A stretch of 64,000 bases of DNA from Plasmodiophora brassicae (taxonomy: Eukaryota > Endomyxa > Phytomyxea > Plasmodiophorida > Plasmodiophoridae), in the NCBI GenBank assembly GCA_039704465.1, contig JASFAU010000008.1:868001-932000 (forward strand), read 5' to 3'. Made by a program: the position numbers and the translations under genes. The notes beneath the pieces are model-generated. The model was not told the DNA's origin, made no database searches, and saw only the letters and a program-made list of their open reading frames with translations. Positions 21,862 through 32,145 of this stretch are shown piece after piece (position 1 is the stretch's first letter; each line of letters starts with the position of its first letter).

Positions 21862-22092
21862 CTATCGCGAACGGTGCTGCCCGGCGACGCATTCGTCGAG
21901 GAGGATCCACGGCGCCGCCGACAGCTGCAGGCTCTGGCCGACCTGGCTGATGATCCTGGCGTTCAGCGCGATCGTCTCGATGCTGCCGGCGATGTCGCTG
22001 ACGCCCTTCGTGATCTCGGACAGCAGCTGCTGGCGCTCCCGGTCGAACGCCGTTGATGATGACGGCACTGCCCCGGCCTGATGATCGCCCAT
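21862..22092 (-). CDS. DAD1-like DASH/Dam1 complex subunit
   Basis: 76 residues from ATG 22090-22092, no intron. The core FDRERQQLLSEITKGVSDIAG, then SIETIALNARIISQVGQSL and a hydrophobic SAAPWILLDE, follows the DAD1 pattern: FE(R/K)ERQ.L..EI..G...I, LN..NLE.I..VGK.F..VA.LW. DAD1 is part of the ring that couples kinetochores to microtubule plus ends, best known in fungi. Short helical proteins can match by chance, so this needs a profile search. Divergent from the CAP-Gly gene at 22243, itself a probable microtubule protein. Confidence 0.6.
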   Translation of the reverse strand: MGDHQAGAVPSSSTAFDRERQQLLSEITKGVSDIAGSIETIALNARIISQVGQSLQLSAAPWILLDECVAGQHRSR

Positions 22093-22242
22093 CGCGACAA
22101 CGGGATATCGGGGCCACGGCCTTCGAATCTGCGTTTTGACGCGTGACCCGCGCACCGTCGGCTCGCTGAAGAGGAGAGGCACGGCTTTGAACCACATTTG
22201 GGGAGAGTAGAATTGTTTCGAAACGTTCCGCGTCTGCCCGCG

Positions 22243-24746
22243 ATGGCAGCGAACGACGGCGCGCCCGAATTCCAGGTCGGCGCCCGGGTCATCGTGCACC
22301 ACTCTGTCGGGGTCGTTCGGTATATCGGAGAGACGGAGTTCGCCGACGGCGAGTGGATCGGCGTCGAGCTCGATTATCCAGGTGAGGGACCGCTGCCAGC
22401 GCGTGCGTAAACGATCGCGTAACGGTCAGCAGTCGGCAATAACGACGGCATGATGATGGAGCAGCGGTATTTCCGATGTCGCGACAAACACGGCGTGTTC
22501 GTTCGTCGTCGCCAGGTGGGACGCCATGCCTTGCCTGCGATGTTGCCGTACCTGAGTACTCGAACAGGTTCGATCTGTTGTTGACGCGGGAAACAAGGGC
22601 GACCAGTTTGGACCGGAATATACCGTTCCAGACGTGCAGGACTGTAGCGGAATCTTCACCGAAGCAGAAATTGATCGCTTGGCGCGTAGGTGCTGATACA
22701 TCTGTGTGTCATGCGCTTCGCATTTGACGATTGACGGTGTAGCCCACATTGGACCTCAGCCTGACCAACGATTATGGCTGTTTGGAGAGAACCATCTCGG
22801 CCAGCTCGGCCTGGGTCATCAGGTCGGTTGCTTCTGCACAACATGTTCGATTCTGGCGTTGTGCTAATCGTATTTCGAACGTGCAGCGGGAAAATGCTCT
22901 CGTGCCTGCCCTGGTTGACGTGTTCAACAAGTACGAGGAGTCTCAGGTGCGGCTGCTGCTACAGCTGGCTCTAGGCGAGAACCAGTCGCTGGCGTTGATC
23001 TGCACCGAACCTGGCAAGTCCCGGGTCCTGATATGCGGAAGTTGCTCAATGGGAACGACCATCCCCGATCAGGAACGGGATCAACTCCTTTTCAAGGACG
23101 TGAGGCGCCTTCTCGACCCTGTTCGTGTTGCCATTGCGGTCGCAGTCAGTCCGACCATGGGCGCCGTTGCATATCACGACGGAAAAGTTCTTGCATGGGG
23201 CCATTCGTTCGGCGAAAAGCAATTCGACATGTTCCACACAGAAATTGTGGACCTGCAATGTACCCGTGATGCCGTTGTTGCCTGCAACTCTACTGGCCTC
23301 GTCCGTGCCGCTTTCGTTGACAAGTCGTCCACTATAATCGATGTCCAATTCGACGATCAGACTCGCATTACCAGCATTGCCTGTGGTCTCCATGCTGGTC
23401 TAGCTCTGTCCGATCAAGGGGTTGTCTGGCAATGGGACATGCGCGAAGGCCGTCGAGCGTCGGTTACCCACATTGCTGCTCAACATGTTGTTTTCGTAGA
23501 CGAGTGCGTTGTCGTTCAGCAAGTCGCAAGCGGGGACAGGCACTTCCTGGCGTTGGACTCGGAAGGTGTCATCTATTCATGGGGATGCGGGCAAGATGGG
23601 GCCCTTGGCAACGGGTCGTTGCAGGACCAGAATGTGCCCACCGTCGTATCCAGCCTTGCAGAGCGCGTCGTCGAAATAGGTTGCGGTTCAAGGCACTCGA
23701 TCTGCCTTACTGATCAACAACGGGTTCTTACGTGGGGCAACGGTCACCAGGGGCAATTGTAATGCTTACAAGTCGCCCCTCTGTGTGTGTTTCCATTGAA
23801 TTGGTGATTGGTCAGAGGACATGGCGACCTTTCGAATTTCACGCTTCCACATTCAGTGATTTCTCTGGAAGGGAAAGGGATTCGACAAGTCGGTGCTGGC
23901 GCTGGACAGTCGCTTGCTTGCACGTCCAAATTCGTCGGTGAGCCTTACGAATGCGTTGTCGAAACCAACACACACTTCTGAGTGTACCTTTCAGCTCCAA
24001 GCGACGTTCTGCCGGCGATCGCGGCCGTCGCTGCCCCAACTGGTCTCAACCGGCCAACGTCGTCTGCGAGACCAGTGGGCGCATCCTTGAACATGTTTGA
24101 CGGCACCATGGGCCAAGAAGCACTCTCGGATCTGCTGCATCACGCCCGTTCCAGTGAGTTGCGAACATACGAGTGGAACGGCAAGACCATCGGTGTGCAT
24201 CAGCCGTGCGATGTGTATGTCGACGTTGTTTGAGAATGGGTGGCATTTCTTAGATCTTGATTCGATCCAATCCGAAAAGGTCCAACTGGTTCATCGATGC
24301 GTCCAGTTTCAGGTCGGCGAATTCGCTCTGCTTGCCCCGTGGTCCAGTAACTGATCTCGAGCAACCCATTGCAGGTCGACGAAGACATGCAGTATCGCGG
24401 CGCGCTGAACCAGTATTTCCGCCGGTGCTACGAAAGCGATTCGTACGTATTCAAGAACCTGGTGACGTCCATCTCTGTCGATGAAAATTCTCCAACCGGT
24501 ATGCCAATCATCGCCCTGTACGACGCGGCTTGCGCCGACAGCCCTATGTTTGCAGGCAGGAGAGTCGTCAACGGTACCTTACTGCTGATCTGTCGTCCAC
24601 GTTCAGCAGATGCCACTGCCGTCGCCGTCGCTATCCCCGAATGGATTACGTTATTTATCGATGCGTTCTACCCGATCGACGTCCAGCCAAGGTTCGTTGA
24701 GTTGACGCCGTCCAGTGAACCCAGTAAACACACATCGGGCTCCTAA
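22243..24746 (+). CDS. CAP-Gly domain fused to RCC1-like repeats
   Basis: ATG 22243 opens a CAP-Gly domain (QVGARVIVHHSVGVVRYIG, ADGEWIGVELDYP, then NNDG...RYFRCRDKHGVFVRRRQ after an intron). Further short introns near 22381, 22524 and 22686 lead in phase to RCC1 repeats: RLWLFGENHLGQLGLG, KVLAWGHSFGEKQ, VIYSWGCGQDGALGNGS, VLTWGNGHQGQLGHGD. The 57-nt intron at about 22686-22742 joins IDRLA to PHIGPQ in phase and links the two domains. Later exons carry NMFDGTMGQEALSDLLHHARSS and a C-terminal SYVFKNLVTSISVDENSPTG segment of unknown type, whose exon junction near 24352 is uncertain. CAP-Gly binds EEY/F tails or EB proteins; RCC1 propellers bind chromatin or GTPases. Confidence 0.72.
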
Positions 24747-24801
24747 ATTCTGGGGTGTGGCGTAAAATTGTGCGAACGGCACATTCGTTTGTGGTGAGGC
24801 G

Positions 24802-25689
24802 ATGCCGTCTGCCAGCGGGATGCGGAAAGGCTTCGGCCTAGATCGCGGCAACAAGATTGGTCCATTTGAGATCGTGTCCAGCTCAGTCGACCACAAGGTG
24901 ATGGGCAATGCGCAGCACTTGGCCCAGCGCCCGGGTCACTGACATCCCTGCGTCCAGGCTAAGCAGCCGTACCAGCTCTACGAGTACCCGACGCAGGTCG
25001 TCGTCGATACCACGGACCCGAAGGCTGTGCTTCGTGCATGGAACAAGCAAATCGGGAGCGAATCCAAGGTTGTGTATTCCGCGTACGGTAGCCCGTACGA
25101 GTGCTGGTTCCAGAAGCCTGCTTCGGTCGAGCGAGGCGAAGACGGCGTCAACGTATCGTGCTGCGGAATGGCGAAACGCCGGCGAGACTTGCCCACTCTC
25201 AAGCAGCAGGCTCGACAGGATGAGGACGACCGGGAGACGTCCGAAGCGGATCTGGGTGAGGGTTATCGCATCATTGAATCGCACTTGGCATCGGGGACTT
25301 GTGTCATGTGCAAGGAGAAGATCCGGCCAGGCGAGAAGATTGCCAGGCCCGAGCACAACCAGCGTGGCGGCTGGAGCCATGTGCACTGCATCGTTGCGAA
25401 CCAAGAAGGCCGCCCGAATAAGCCCAGGACGCGCATGACGAGGAAGAGCCGAGAGGGACTTCCAGAAGGCGATCCCCAAGAAAGTCGCCCCGAGACGGAC
25501 GAAGACGACCATCCAGGGGATAATAACCGCCAGGTTCACGTGAAACCCAAGGGCAGAGGCCGTGCCGGGAAGAAGACCGACGAGAAGAAGGTCGAAAAGG
25601 GTCATCCAGAGGACGAGGCCCCACAGCACCGTCCAGCGACCAGGAGCCAAGTTGGCCACCTGAAGACCAAGCGCGTTCGTGCTGCCTGA
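24802..25689 (+). CDS. Zinc-finger protein with basic tail
   Basis: ATG 24802; a GT-AG intron of about 61 nt (near 24898-24958) joins SSSVDHK to AKQPYQLYEYPTQVVVD. About 275 residues. Residues 145-190 contain CVMCKEKIRPGEKIAR and GGWSHVHCI, a CxxC...HxxC treble-clef pattern like that of PARP-type or related DNA-end fingers. The C-terminal 90 residues are Lys/Glu/Pro-rich (GRGRAGKKTDEKK) as in nuclear proteins. A 271-codon hydrophobic open frame on the opposite strand is an antisense artefact of GC-rich coding sequence. Confidence 0.6.
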
Positions 25690-25788
25690 ATTATTCATGC
25701 TGTTTATTCAACATTGCATTTCGTTTTACCCGTTCTGGAGATGTGTGCATTGGAATACGTATAACGCAGTCATACGTATTGGTCGGTT

Positions 25789-27066
25789 CTAGTCCAATTC
25801 AAAGTCATTCTGCACATCCTTGGCAGCCCGCGTAACCCAGAAGGATGCCAGGTAGGCAATTAGCATGCCGAGTGACAGGAGAAGGAAGGGAGCGTACACA
25901 GCATGGCTTGCTGCCGACAGGTCGTACAGTGATCCGACGGTGAACGCGCCGATACATCGCGCGATAGCGGCAAGCGACTGGGCCAGGCCATTAACAGACG
26001 ACCGGCACGCTGGGGAGGTTGCCTCATTGATGAGAACGGCAGAGGCCGTTAACGCAACTGAAATCGCAACGATTTTCAGCGACATCTGAACCGCCATGAA
26101 CATGAACGGCAGCGGCAACCAGGACGGGACAATGGCGAGCGGGTAGATAACGACAAGAGACGAGGCACCATAGCGAAAAGCTGACACCGAGCCAAGACGG
26201 GAGATTGCGAACGGGCATACGAACCTTTGTGCGACGATGTAGACCGCTCCCTGGATAGCGAACAGCTGTCCGATGGCTTGCCTGCCGAGTCCAAGCCCCC
26301 CACGAGACGGTGCCTCATTGATGATCAGGGTGGTCAGGACCTCGATACCCAGTAGGAGAATGGCAAGGAACGCATAGAGTCCGACGCTAGCCGCGATTCG
26401 CCGGTCTTGCACGATCTGGGCCCAGCTGGAAGCCTGGGCATCGCTGGTGACTGCATCACTGGACGGGCGCGTCTCAGGAAGGAACACAAAGCACACGATC
26501 AAGACGATGAACGTGATCGCGGACGCGATCGCACAGGGGGCCAGCGCGTACAGGTCGCCGTTATCCGCGAACAGACTGACGCCAAACGGTGCGATCGTCA
26601 ACGATAACGCGAAGTACATGTACATCTCGCTGAAGCGCTTCGACTGGGTTTCGGCGTTGCAAACATCACCGAGGACGGCTTTCGACATGAACATGGAGGC
26701 GTCTGTCAGCCCGCTGAGCAACCTGGCTGCCAGGAGCAGCCAGTACGACTTAGCGCTAACAGCGAACACCGCCATTGCAAGCGCTGCCCCGAATAGCGAC
26801 GTCAGCATGACAGGGCGTCTTCCACTACGGTCGGCAACATGGCCCCATATCGGGTTCGCGAACGCATTCGCCATATAGGATGCGGCTACGAGGGCGGACG
26901 CGTACCTGCCCTTGTGGGCCAGCATGTACGCGCTGCCGTACGTCTGCGCCAGGCACTGCTCGACGAGCGGCGCGACCAGCGACATGATCAGGACGAACTG
27001 GAACCCGACCGTGAACATGACGGCGTTCACCAGCCAGTGCACTCGGCCAGCACCGACAGGCGCCAT
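25789..27066 (-). CDS. Major facilitator superfamily transporter (ZIFL/TetA-like)
   Basis: Intronless, 425 residues from ATG 27064-27066, with about 12 hydrophobic helices. Between helices 2 and 3 lies the MFS motif A (NPIWGHVADRSGRRPVML), and at helix 5 a conserved VCNAETQSKRFSEMY precedes the central loop with FLPETRP. This arrangement is seen in the drug:H+ antiporter/zinc-induced-facilitator-like branch. Substrate unknown; plasma or vacuolar membrane expected. Head-to-head with the CX9C gene, 134 bases apart. Confidence 0.85.
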   Translation of the reverse strand: MAPVGAGRVHWLVNAVMFTVGFQFVLIMSLVAPLVEQCLAQTYGSAYMLAHKGRYASALVAASYMANAFANPIWGHVADRSGRRPVMLTSLFGAALAMAVFAVSAKSYWLLLAARLLSGLTDASMFMSKAVLGDVCNAETQSKRFSEMYMYFALSLTIAPFGVSLFADNGDLYALAPCAIASAITFIVLIVCFVFLPETRPSSDAVTSDAQASSWAQIVQDRRIAASVGLYAFLAILLLGIEVLTTLIINEAPSRGGLGLGRQAIGQLFAIQGAVYIVAQRFVCPFAISRLGSVSAFRYGASSLVVIYPLAIVPSWLPLPFMFMAVQMSLKIVAISVALTASAVLINEATSPACRSSVNGLAQSLAAIARCIGAFTVGSLYDLSAASHAVYAPFLLLSLGMLIAYLASFWVTRAAKDVQNDFELD

Positions 27067-27200
27067 CGTGTCTGCTGCGCAATTAAGGGCGCGTCTTCCC
27101 AGTCAGGCCGGCACCGTGCAGCTGCAGCTGCGGGACACCGGTACGCCGCGGGGCGCAATTTGGAACCACGCCCTGCGCACGTCCGCCGGTCGCCGTCAAG

Positions 27201-27574
27201 ATGAAGCGGCACGATACGCGCGGGTTCGACTCCGATACGGTCAAACACATCAACGAGACGATGCACGAGACGTTCCTGAGGATGCATCCGGACCTGTCGC
27301 TGGACAACCTGCTCAAGCTGTAGGCGACGGAGTATCGTTACCGGCCGGGATCGCGACTGACGCCGTCGGTAGGAAGCGCAGTGTGGCGCAGGCGCAGGCC
27401 AATGAGTGCCGCGAAGCGTTCGACTCGTTCAAGCACTGCACGAAAGCGGACTCGACGCTATCGGAGTGCGGCCCCGTGTTCGATGCCATGTGGCATTGCG
27501 TCGCCAAGCACCTCCCGCAATACCATGATGCTGTCTCGTCTTCTACGTCAGAACGCGCTCCTCAGAAGTCATGA
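27201..27574 (+). CDS. Twin CX9C mitochondrial protein
   Basis: ATG 27201; one intron of about 52 nt (near 27321-27372) joins SLDNLLKL to KRSVAQAQANE; about 106 residues. The C-terminal half has two CX9C helices, CREAFDSFKHC and CGPVFDAMWHC, the helix-loop-helix pattern of Mia40 substrates imported into the mitochondrial intermembrane space (COX/CMC-type assembly factors). The N-terminal HINETMHETFLRMHPDLSL is helical. It resembles small COX-assembly factors of the CMC type, but the exact orthologue is not assigned. Confidence 0.7.
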
Positions 27575-27717
27575 ACATGTGGTCGGCCTGTTCGGCTGCC
27601 CGTCTCGTGTTACATTAACTACGTACGACGATTTTATTGTAAACTTTGGCAACGTGGCCCCCAGCCCAGTGGGAGCTGCACCCTGCCGGAAAACCATTCT
27701 GCAAAGTCGTGCGGGGA

Positions 27718-29574
27718 ATGAGGGTCGTGGGTGGCGATGGGGCGACCATCGGCAGGCGTCGTCGCCGACGACGCGTCGAGCAAGCGTCGGGGAGAGCGCG
27801 TTCCGTACCGGCTACCGATGACGAGATCGACCTGTTCTCTGAGTGGCCTGCCGAACCGAACCCCAGCGAGGATTCTGAAACGACGGCGATGGCCGGGCAA
27901 GTCTTGGTAATGCAGATGGTGATGTCATGCTCGCATGTCAACTGAACGGGTACCCTGTGGAAGCTGTCGATCCTGCAGAATCGGTGAGCAACCGTTTGCG
28001 ATCTCTGGATTTGGCGTTGACACGGGGGAACAGGAAGTTGATGCCGCATGGCCGGGTCATACAGGATCATTTAGTGGCAAACGCGGCTCCTGTCCGAGAG
28101 AATCCCCAATTCCTTGTCGAATGGCTCAGCTCCAATAAGTTCAGTGCGGGCGTTGAGGTTCGTCCCGGCACGTGGAAGGTTGCACTCTCGTTCCAACGGC
28201 CGTTCGTAGCTGACCCTGTCAGTATTCTATTGTCCTTCGGTACGAGCGGCCAAGCCGTCCATGGTTCCTATGGAATCGTATTCATGTCTGCCGTCGGTGG
28301 TATCTGGTTCATAAGCCGGTTGTTCTAATTGCCGGCGTGTAGTTATCTTCAAGAAGGATGTGCCCTGCAGTACCGATAATGATACTTCAAGTTCGTTGCA
28401 GGCCCTCCGGGACTTGCTTAGTGAACTGTCTTTGAATCGCCAGACAGACATTGCTGTGTTGCTATCACTGTTCGATCTTGCATGAAGTAAGGCAGACTTG
28501 GCAGTTAATCGTCCCATGCAGGAACTCGATGTCGAGAATATCGTGGCTGTGTCCAGCCGGCACTAGTGCAACCTACCGCATGAACAGAGTACTCTGCGAG
28601 CCTGAGCTTGATCATATTCCGGTACCAGGTGCCCTGAAGTTCTCCATCAAACTGGCGCAGTCGGTTCGCGATGTTCTCAAGATCAGGTTACGCGTATCTC
28701 CAACGCTGTTTTCGAAGAGAGAACCCGTAACTAATCCATTTTCAACGTTAGAATGCGCCTGAATAGTTCCTTATTCTCTAGGCCAAAGTGTTCCCCCTAA
28801 ACATCAACTCCCTTTCGGCCTACAGCTGCAGTGACCTGAGGGCAAGCAACGATGTAGATGCCGCCGATCCAGCGGTCGATCATTCAGTCATCTTCTGTCC
28901 TGAACCACCCGACGACGTCTCTGACGCAAGCAATTTCAAGGATGATGACGATACGACTCTGACGATTCCCGGCGCGCGCAATCTGTGCCAAGAGGCAAGG
29001 GCCGCCTCGCTGAAGGCGAACAGTGAACGCGATCAGAGTCCCAGTCCTTCTGAAAAGGTTCGTAAAGCCATCATCACGCCGCATTCAAACGCATGCCCTG
29101 TTTACTAAGGCTGCTGGAGGACTCGTGTTCTGCTTCAGAGTGGCTTCCTGCAACTTCCTCAAAGCCCCGAGCTCGGTCGTCGGCCTCACGACAAGGTCGT
29201 CGCCCTGACGATTCCGGTCAGACGGTTCACATGTACAAAGGATCATCATGCCTGATGTGGGCTGAAGACTTTGAGGATTCCCAAAGACCGAGTCTGTCGA
29301 TGCGTCGACAGCAGAGACTGTACAACCGCGTGAGGAAGGCGCTCCTTGACACACCGCAAGGGTGCACCGTCGGTGGCCTGACCAGTCGTTTCACCGGTGT
29401 TTCACGCAAGGCACTTGCAGGCGAGGCAATCTGAAATGTGCAGGTCGCCTCGTTGTGACATATCTACCAGGTGCGGTCGCGAAACTGATCGAGAAGGGCA
29501 TGGTCCATAAGCTCGGGGCCGGACGTTTACAGCATCGCCAGTACAAGCGCCACAAACCACCAGGCTTGCCCTGA
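27718..29574 (+). CDS. Multi-exon gene, possibly with C-terminal winged helix (unresolved)
   Basis: A string of plus-strand coding-like segments separated by apparent short introns; several junctions could not be set in phase. From 5' to 3': a basic/acidic start (ATG 27718), FLVEWLSSNKFSAGVEVRPG (about 28110), SSSLQALRDLLSELSLNRQT (about 28390), GALKFSIKLAQSVRDVLKI (about 28628), an acidic Ser/Asp region (28850-29060), and a final RLYNRVRKALLDTPQGCTVG then AVAKLIEKGMVHKLGAGRLQ, which reads as a winged helix. The last two pieces join only if the intron 29421-29470 is of GC-AG type. Could be one gene or two. Function unknown. Confidence 0.35.
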
Positions 29575-29633
29575 CGACGTCATGCAAAGCGTTCGTTCGC
29601 TACTAAATGACCCAGGCGGGTCGCCCAATTCAT

Positions 29634-30329
29634 TTACCGCGAGTCGTAGATGAACTTGATAACGGCGATCGTCAGCAGCAGGAGAATCAGGCACGCGCAG
29701 ACCAGCATCAAAATGAAGATGCGCCTGCGCCCTTCCTGCCTCTCCTCCGATTCGTCAGGAGCAACGGTCGCCGATTCCGCCTTTGTCGACGACGCTGGCG
29801 TGGGCGATGCGGACGACGGTGCCTTGTCTACCGCCATGCTGAGCGGTTTTGAATTTGATGGTGTCGTTTGGACCGGGTCCCTGGTATCCTCCGCCAGCAG
29901 CGTATCAAGGTCCGACGACGGGTTGTTCGGCTTCGGATCGTTCGTCTGCCGCGATGTCGTTCGGCCTGTGCGACCCGTCGGCCTCTGCCCCGGGCCCTGG
30001 AGACCGGCCGCAGGACCCCGACGTGGCCCAAGGTTGCCTGCATCCGGATCCACCGTTTGAAGACGAGTCTGGGGCGGCCCAAGGTTCCCAGCGTCCGGAT
30101 CCAGCATTCGAAGTCGTGCCGCCGGGTCCTGAGGCCCATCGGTAGGGCCCAGCATTTGGAGAGGATTGGAAGGAGGTAGCGCAACGGGCGGGACATCGTC
30201 CGGCGACGGCGACCTGCTGAGCATCGGGGGCGTATTCGACCTGAACTGCGCCAGGACGTCGACGGGTGGCTGCGATGTCCCCAACGCCGCCAGCATCGCG
30301 ACGGCGACGAGCAGGACCTGCTTGGACAT
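29634..30329 (-). CDS. Mucin-like type I membrane protein
   Basis: 231 residues from ATG 30327-30329, no intron seen. Signal peptide (KQVLLVAVAMLAALGTS), then a Pro/Ser/Thr/Asp-rich stalk with a two-copy motif DPDAGNLGP, and a C-terminal transmembrane helix (IFILMLVCACLILLLLTIAV) with a very short basic tail (KFIYDSR). Likely a surface or secretory-pathway protein. No family recognised. Confidence 0.55.
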   Translation of the reverse strand: MSKQVLLVAVAMLAALGTSQPPVDVLAQFRSNTPPMLSRSPSPDDVPPVALPPSNPLQMLGPTDGPQDPAARLRMLDPDAGNLGPPQTRLQTVDPDAGNLGPRRGPAAGLQGPGQRPTGRTGRTTSRQTNDPKPNNPSSDLDTLLAEDTRDPVQTTPSNSKPLSMAVDKAPSSASPTPASSTKAESATVAPDESEERQEGRRRIFILMLVCACLILLLLTIAVIKFIYDSR

Positions 30330-30512
30330 GGTTGCACGCTTGGCGGTATGGCCCCGGATCCGAACGGCAACCCATGCCGGATGGTGACTCAATGGCGCGC
30401 CGGACGCATCCGGTTGCCCGGCCCAGGTCCATGCATATCATCGGCTACTTGCTGCTCGTCGCGTGTGCGACCGGCGGGCGGCGGCGCGGCTGGAAATAAC
30501 TATTGGCGCGCG

Positions 30513-31232
30513 ATGAAGCGCGCGCTGGAGGGGCCGGGGCCGGGCGAGGAGGACGCCGACCTGACCGTCCTGGGCGGCGAGGGGGACGAGGACGAGGAGA
30601 CCGACTTCCTGCACCTGAGATGGAACTGTGATCAGATCCGCCGGAAGATCAACGAAGAGCTGGCCAAGGACTCGATCACGCAGACGGCGTTCCTGGCGGC
30701 GCTCGGCTGCAATTCGAATTCGCTGCGGCGGTTCATGGGGTACAAGGGCAGGTACAAAGGGTGCGGGAACGGCGTGTACGTCGCCGCGCACCGGTACTTT
30801 GCCGATCAGGAACAAGGCGAACCGGCGCCGAAGAAGCGGAAGGCGCCGAAGCAGGAGACGGACGAGTTCCTCGCCAAGGTCAACGCGGTCGACCTCGACG
30901 AATCCAGTCCGATCTACGACGACTGCGACGCGGTTCGCGCCAAGATCTTCAAGTTCCTCGAGACGGGCCTGCTGACGAAGACGGCGCTCTGCAGGCACCT
31001 CGGCGTCAACAGCAACTCGATGGGGCCGTTCCTCAGCCTGAAGGGGCGCTGCCGAGGGTCAGGCAATTGCACGTACCCGAAGGCGTACCGGTTCTTCGAG
31101 CGCAAGCGCATCGCGTTCGACGAGCCGAAATCGGCGAGCCGCCTCAGGAACGAGCAGACGTTGCCCGAGGGGTTCCCGTACGGGCATCGCGAGTCGTCAT
31201 GGATCATCGTGCCCAAATCGATGAAGCACTGA
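30513..31232 (+). CDS. Double DUF7726-domain protein
   Basis: 239 residues from ATG 30513; acidic N-terminus. Two copies of the same domain follow: NCDQIRRKINEELAKDSITQ...ALGCNSNSLRRFMG with GRYKGCGNGVYVAAHRYF, and DCDAVRAKIFKFLETGLLTK...HLGVNSNSMGPFLS with GRCRGSGNCTYPKAYRFF. A KKRKAPK nuclear-localisation-like stretch lies between them. The pattern matches DUF7726, known mostly from fungi and oomycetes, a helix-turn-helix-like domain of unknown role. Nuclear DNA binding is inference. Gene uses markedly GC-rich codons. Confidence 0.75.
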   Translation: MKRALEGPGPGEEDADLTVLGGEGDEDEETDFLHLRWNCDQIRRKINEELAKDSITQTAFLAALGCNSNSLRRFMGYKGRYKGCGNGVYVAAHRYFADQEQGEPAPKKRKAPKQETDEFLAKVNAVDLDESSPIYDDCDAVRAKIFKFLETGLLTKTALCRHLGVNSNSMGPFLSLKGRCRGSGNCTYPKAYRFFERKRIAFDEPKSASRLRNEQTLPEGFPYGHRESSWIIVPKSMKH

Positions 31233-31248
31233 GCCGGCGTGTATTTCG

Positions 31249-31785
31249 TTACCACGCGGGGGGTCGCACAGGTCGTTCCTGTCCGGTGAGGATCCTGTAG
31301 GCCTCGGTGATCTGCTGCGACGTCTTCGTCGCGTTCGGCATGTCGTCCGGGTTCTTGTCCGGGTGGTGGATCAGCATCAGCTTCCGGTACTGGCTCTTGA
31401 TCTGCTGCTGGCTTGCACGTGGGCCGACCTGCATGACGGTCCGCGCGTTGCTGATGGCGTCGGCGTCGACGTCAGCGTTAGCAGCGCGGGCCGCCAGCAC
31501 GGCCGCCGGGATCAGAACGGCATAAATGACAGCGAACGCGATCATGTAGATGCGGCCGCAGCGGGCGAACTTGACGACGAAGGCGGACGTCTTCGTCGAG
31601 TACCGGTGCCGCCGCTGGTCGTCCCCGGGGAACGCCCAGATCAGCACGGCACAGGTTAGGGCCACCTGCCACGCCAGAACGGAGAACAGGATCGCGGTCA
31701 TCCATTCGAGCCATGACGCGTCCGGCAGCACCCGTTCGCCATCCACTGGGACGGACACCACCACGACCTCGCTGGGATTGCTCAT
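31249..31785 (-). CDS. Membrane-anchored J-domain protein
   Basis: 178 residues from ATG 31783-31785 (an in-frame GTG lies just upstream). Two transmembrane helices (ILFSVLAWQVALTCAVLIW and IAFAVIYAVLIPAAVLAA) precede a J domain: SQQQIKSQYRKLMLIHHPDKNPDD with the HPD triad, then QQITEAYRILTG. This topology is like the N-terminal part of Sec63 or an ER DNAJ co-chaperone, facing Hsp70/BiP. The protein ends right after the J domain, without Brl domains, so it is not a full Sec63. Tail-to-tail with the DUF7726 gene, 16 bases apart. Confidence 0.75.
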   Translation of the reverse strand: MSNPSEVVVVSVPVDGERVLPDASWLEWMTAILFSVLAWQVALTCAVLIWAFPGDDQRRHRYSTKTSAFVVKFARCGRIYMIAFAVIYAVLIPAAVLAARAANADVDADAISNARTVMQVGPRASQQQIKSQYRKLMLIHHPDKNPDDMPNATKTSQQITEAYRILTGQERPVRPPAW

Positions 31786-32145
31786 AGCTAACACGATTTA
31801 GGTATGAGGCGGTGTCGCCGTCGGAAGGACGCCCCGGCAACGTCGTACCGGTCACCTGCCATCATCCCTGCGCCTGCTGTTAGCCGGATCATGCGGTTTA
31901 CGCCACGGTGGTGAGTTGTGATGTGAACGGCACGGACCAGCTTGGAAGGCCCCAACATGAATTCCGGCCGAGATCCGACGGGACCTTGCCGATCTGGCCG
32001 ATCGCCAACGACGGACAAGGGCGCGATGCCGTCCAACGTGCAACATCTGGTCTTATCGCGACGTTGCCGGGCGTGCGGCGACAGGCGTGATGTCACGTTC
32101 CGACGGGGACGGGCGGCCACAATCCTAAACCTATCACGACGCGCG

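Noticed and set aside
21587..22195. Arg-rich minus-strand frame over the CFAP70 3' end and DAD1 gene
   Set aside because: Composition typical of an out-of-frame reading of GC-rich sequence; the neighbouring frame has the DAD1 pattern.
22680..22750. RCC1 protein as a separate gene starting near 22749
   Set aside because: The ATG-like starts there are out of the RCC1 frame, whereas the 57-nt GT-AG intron links the CAP-Gly exon to the RCC1 frame in phase.
24883..25698. Long hydrophobic minus-strand open frame of 271 codons
   Set aside because: It is antisense to the zinc-finger gene, whose plus-strand frame shows a clean intron, CxxC/HxxC ligands and a coherent basic tail.
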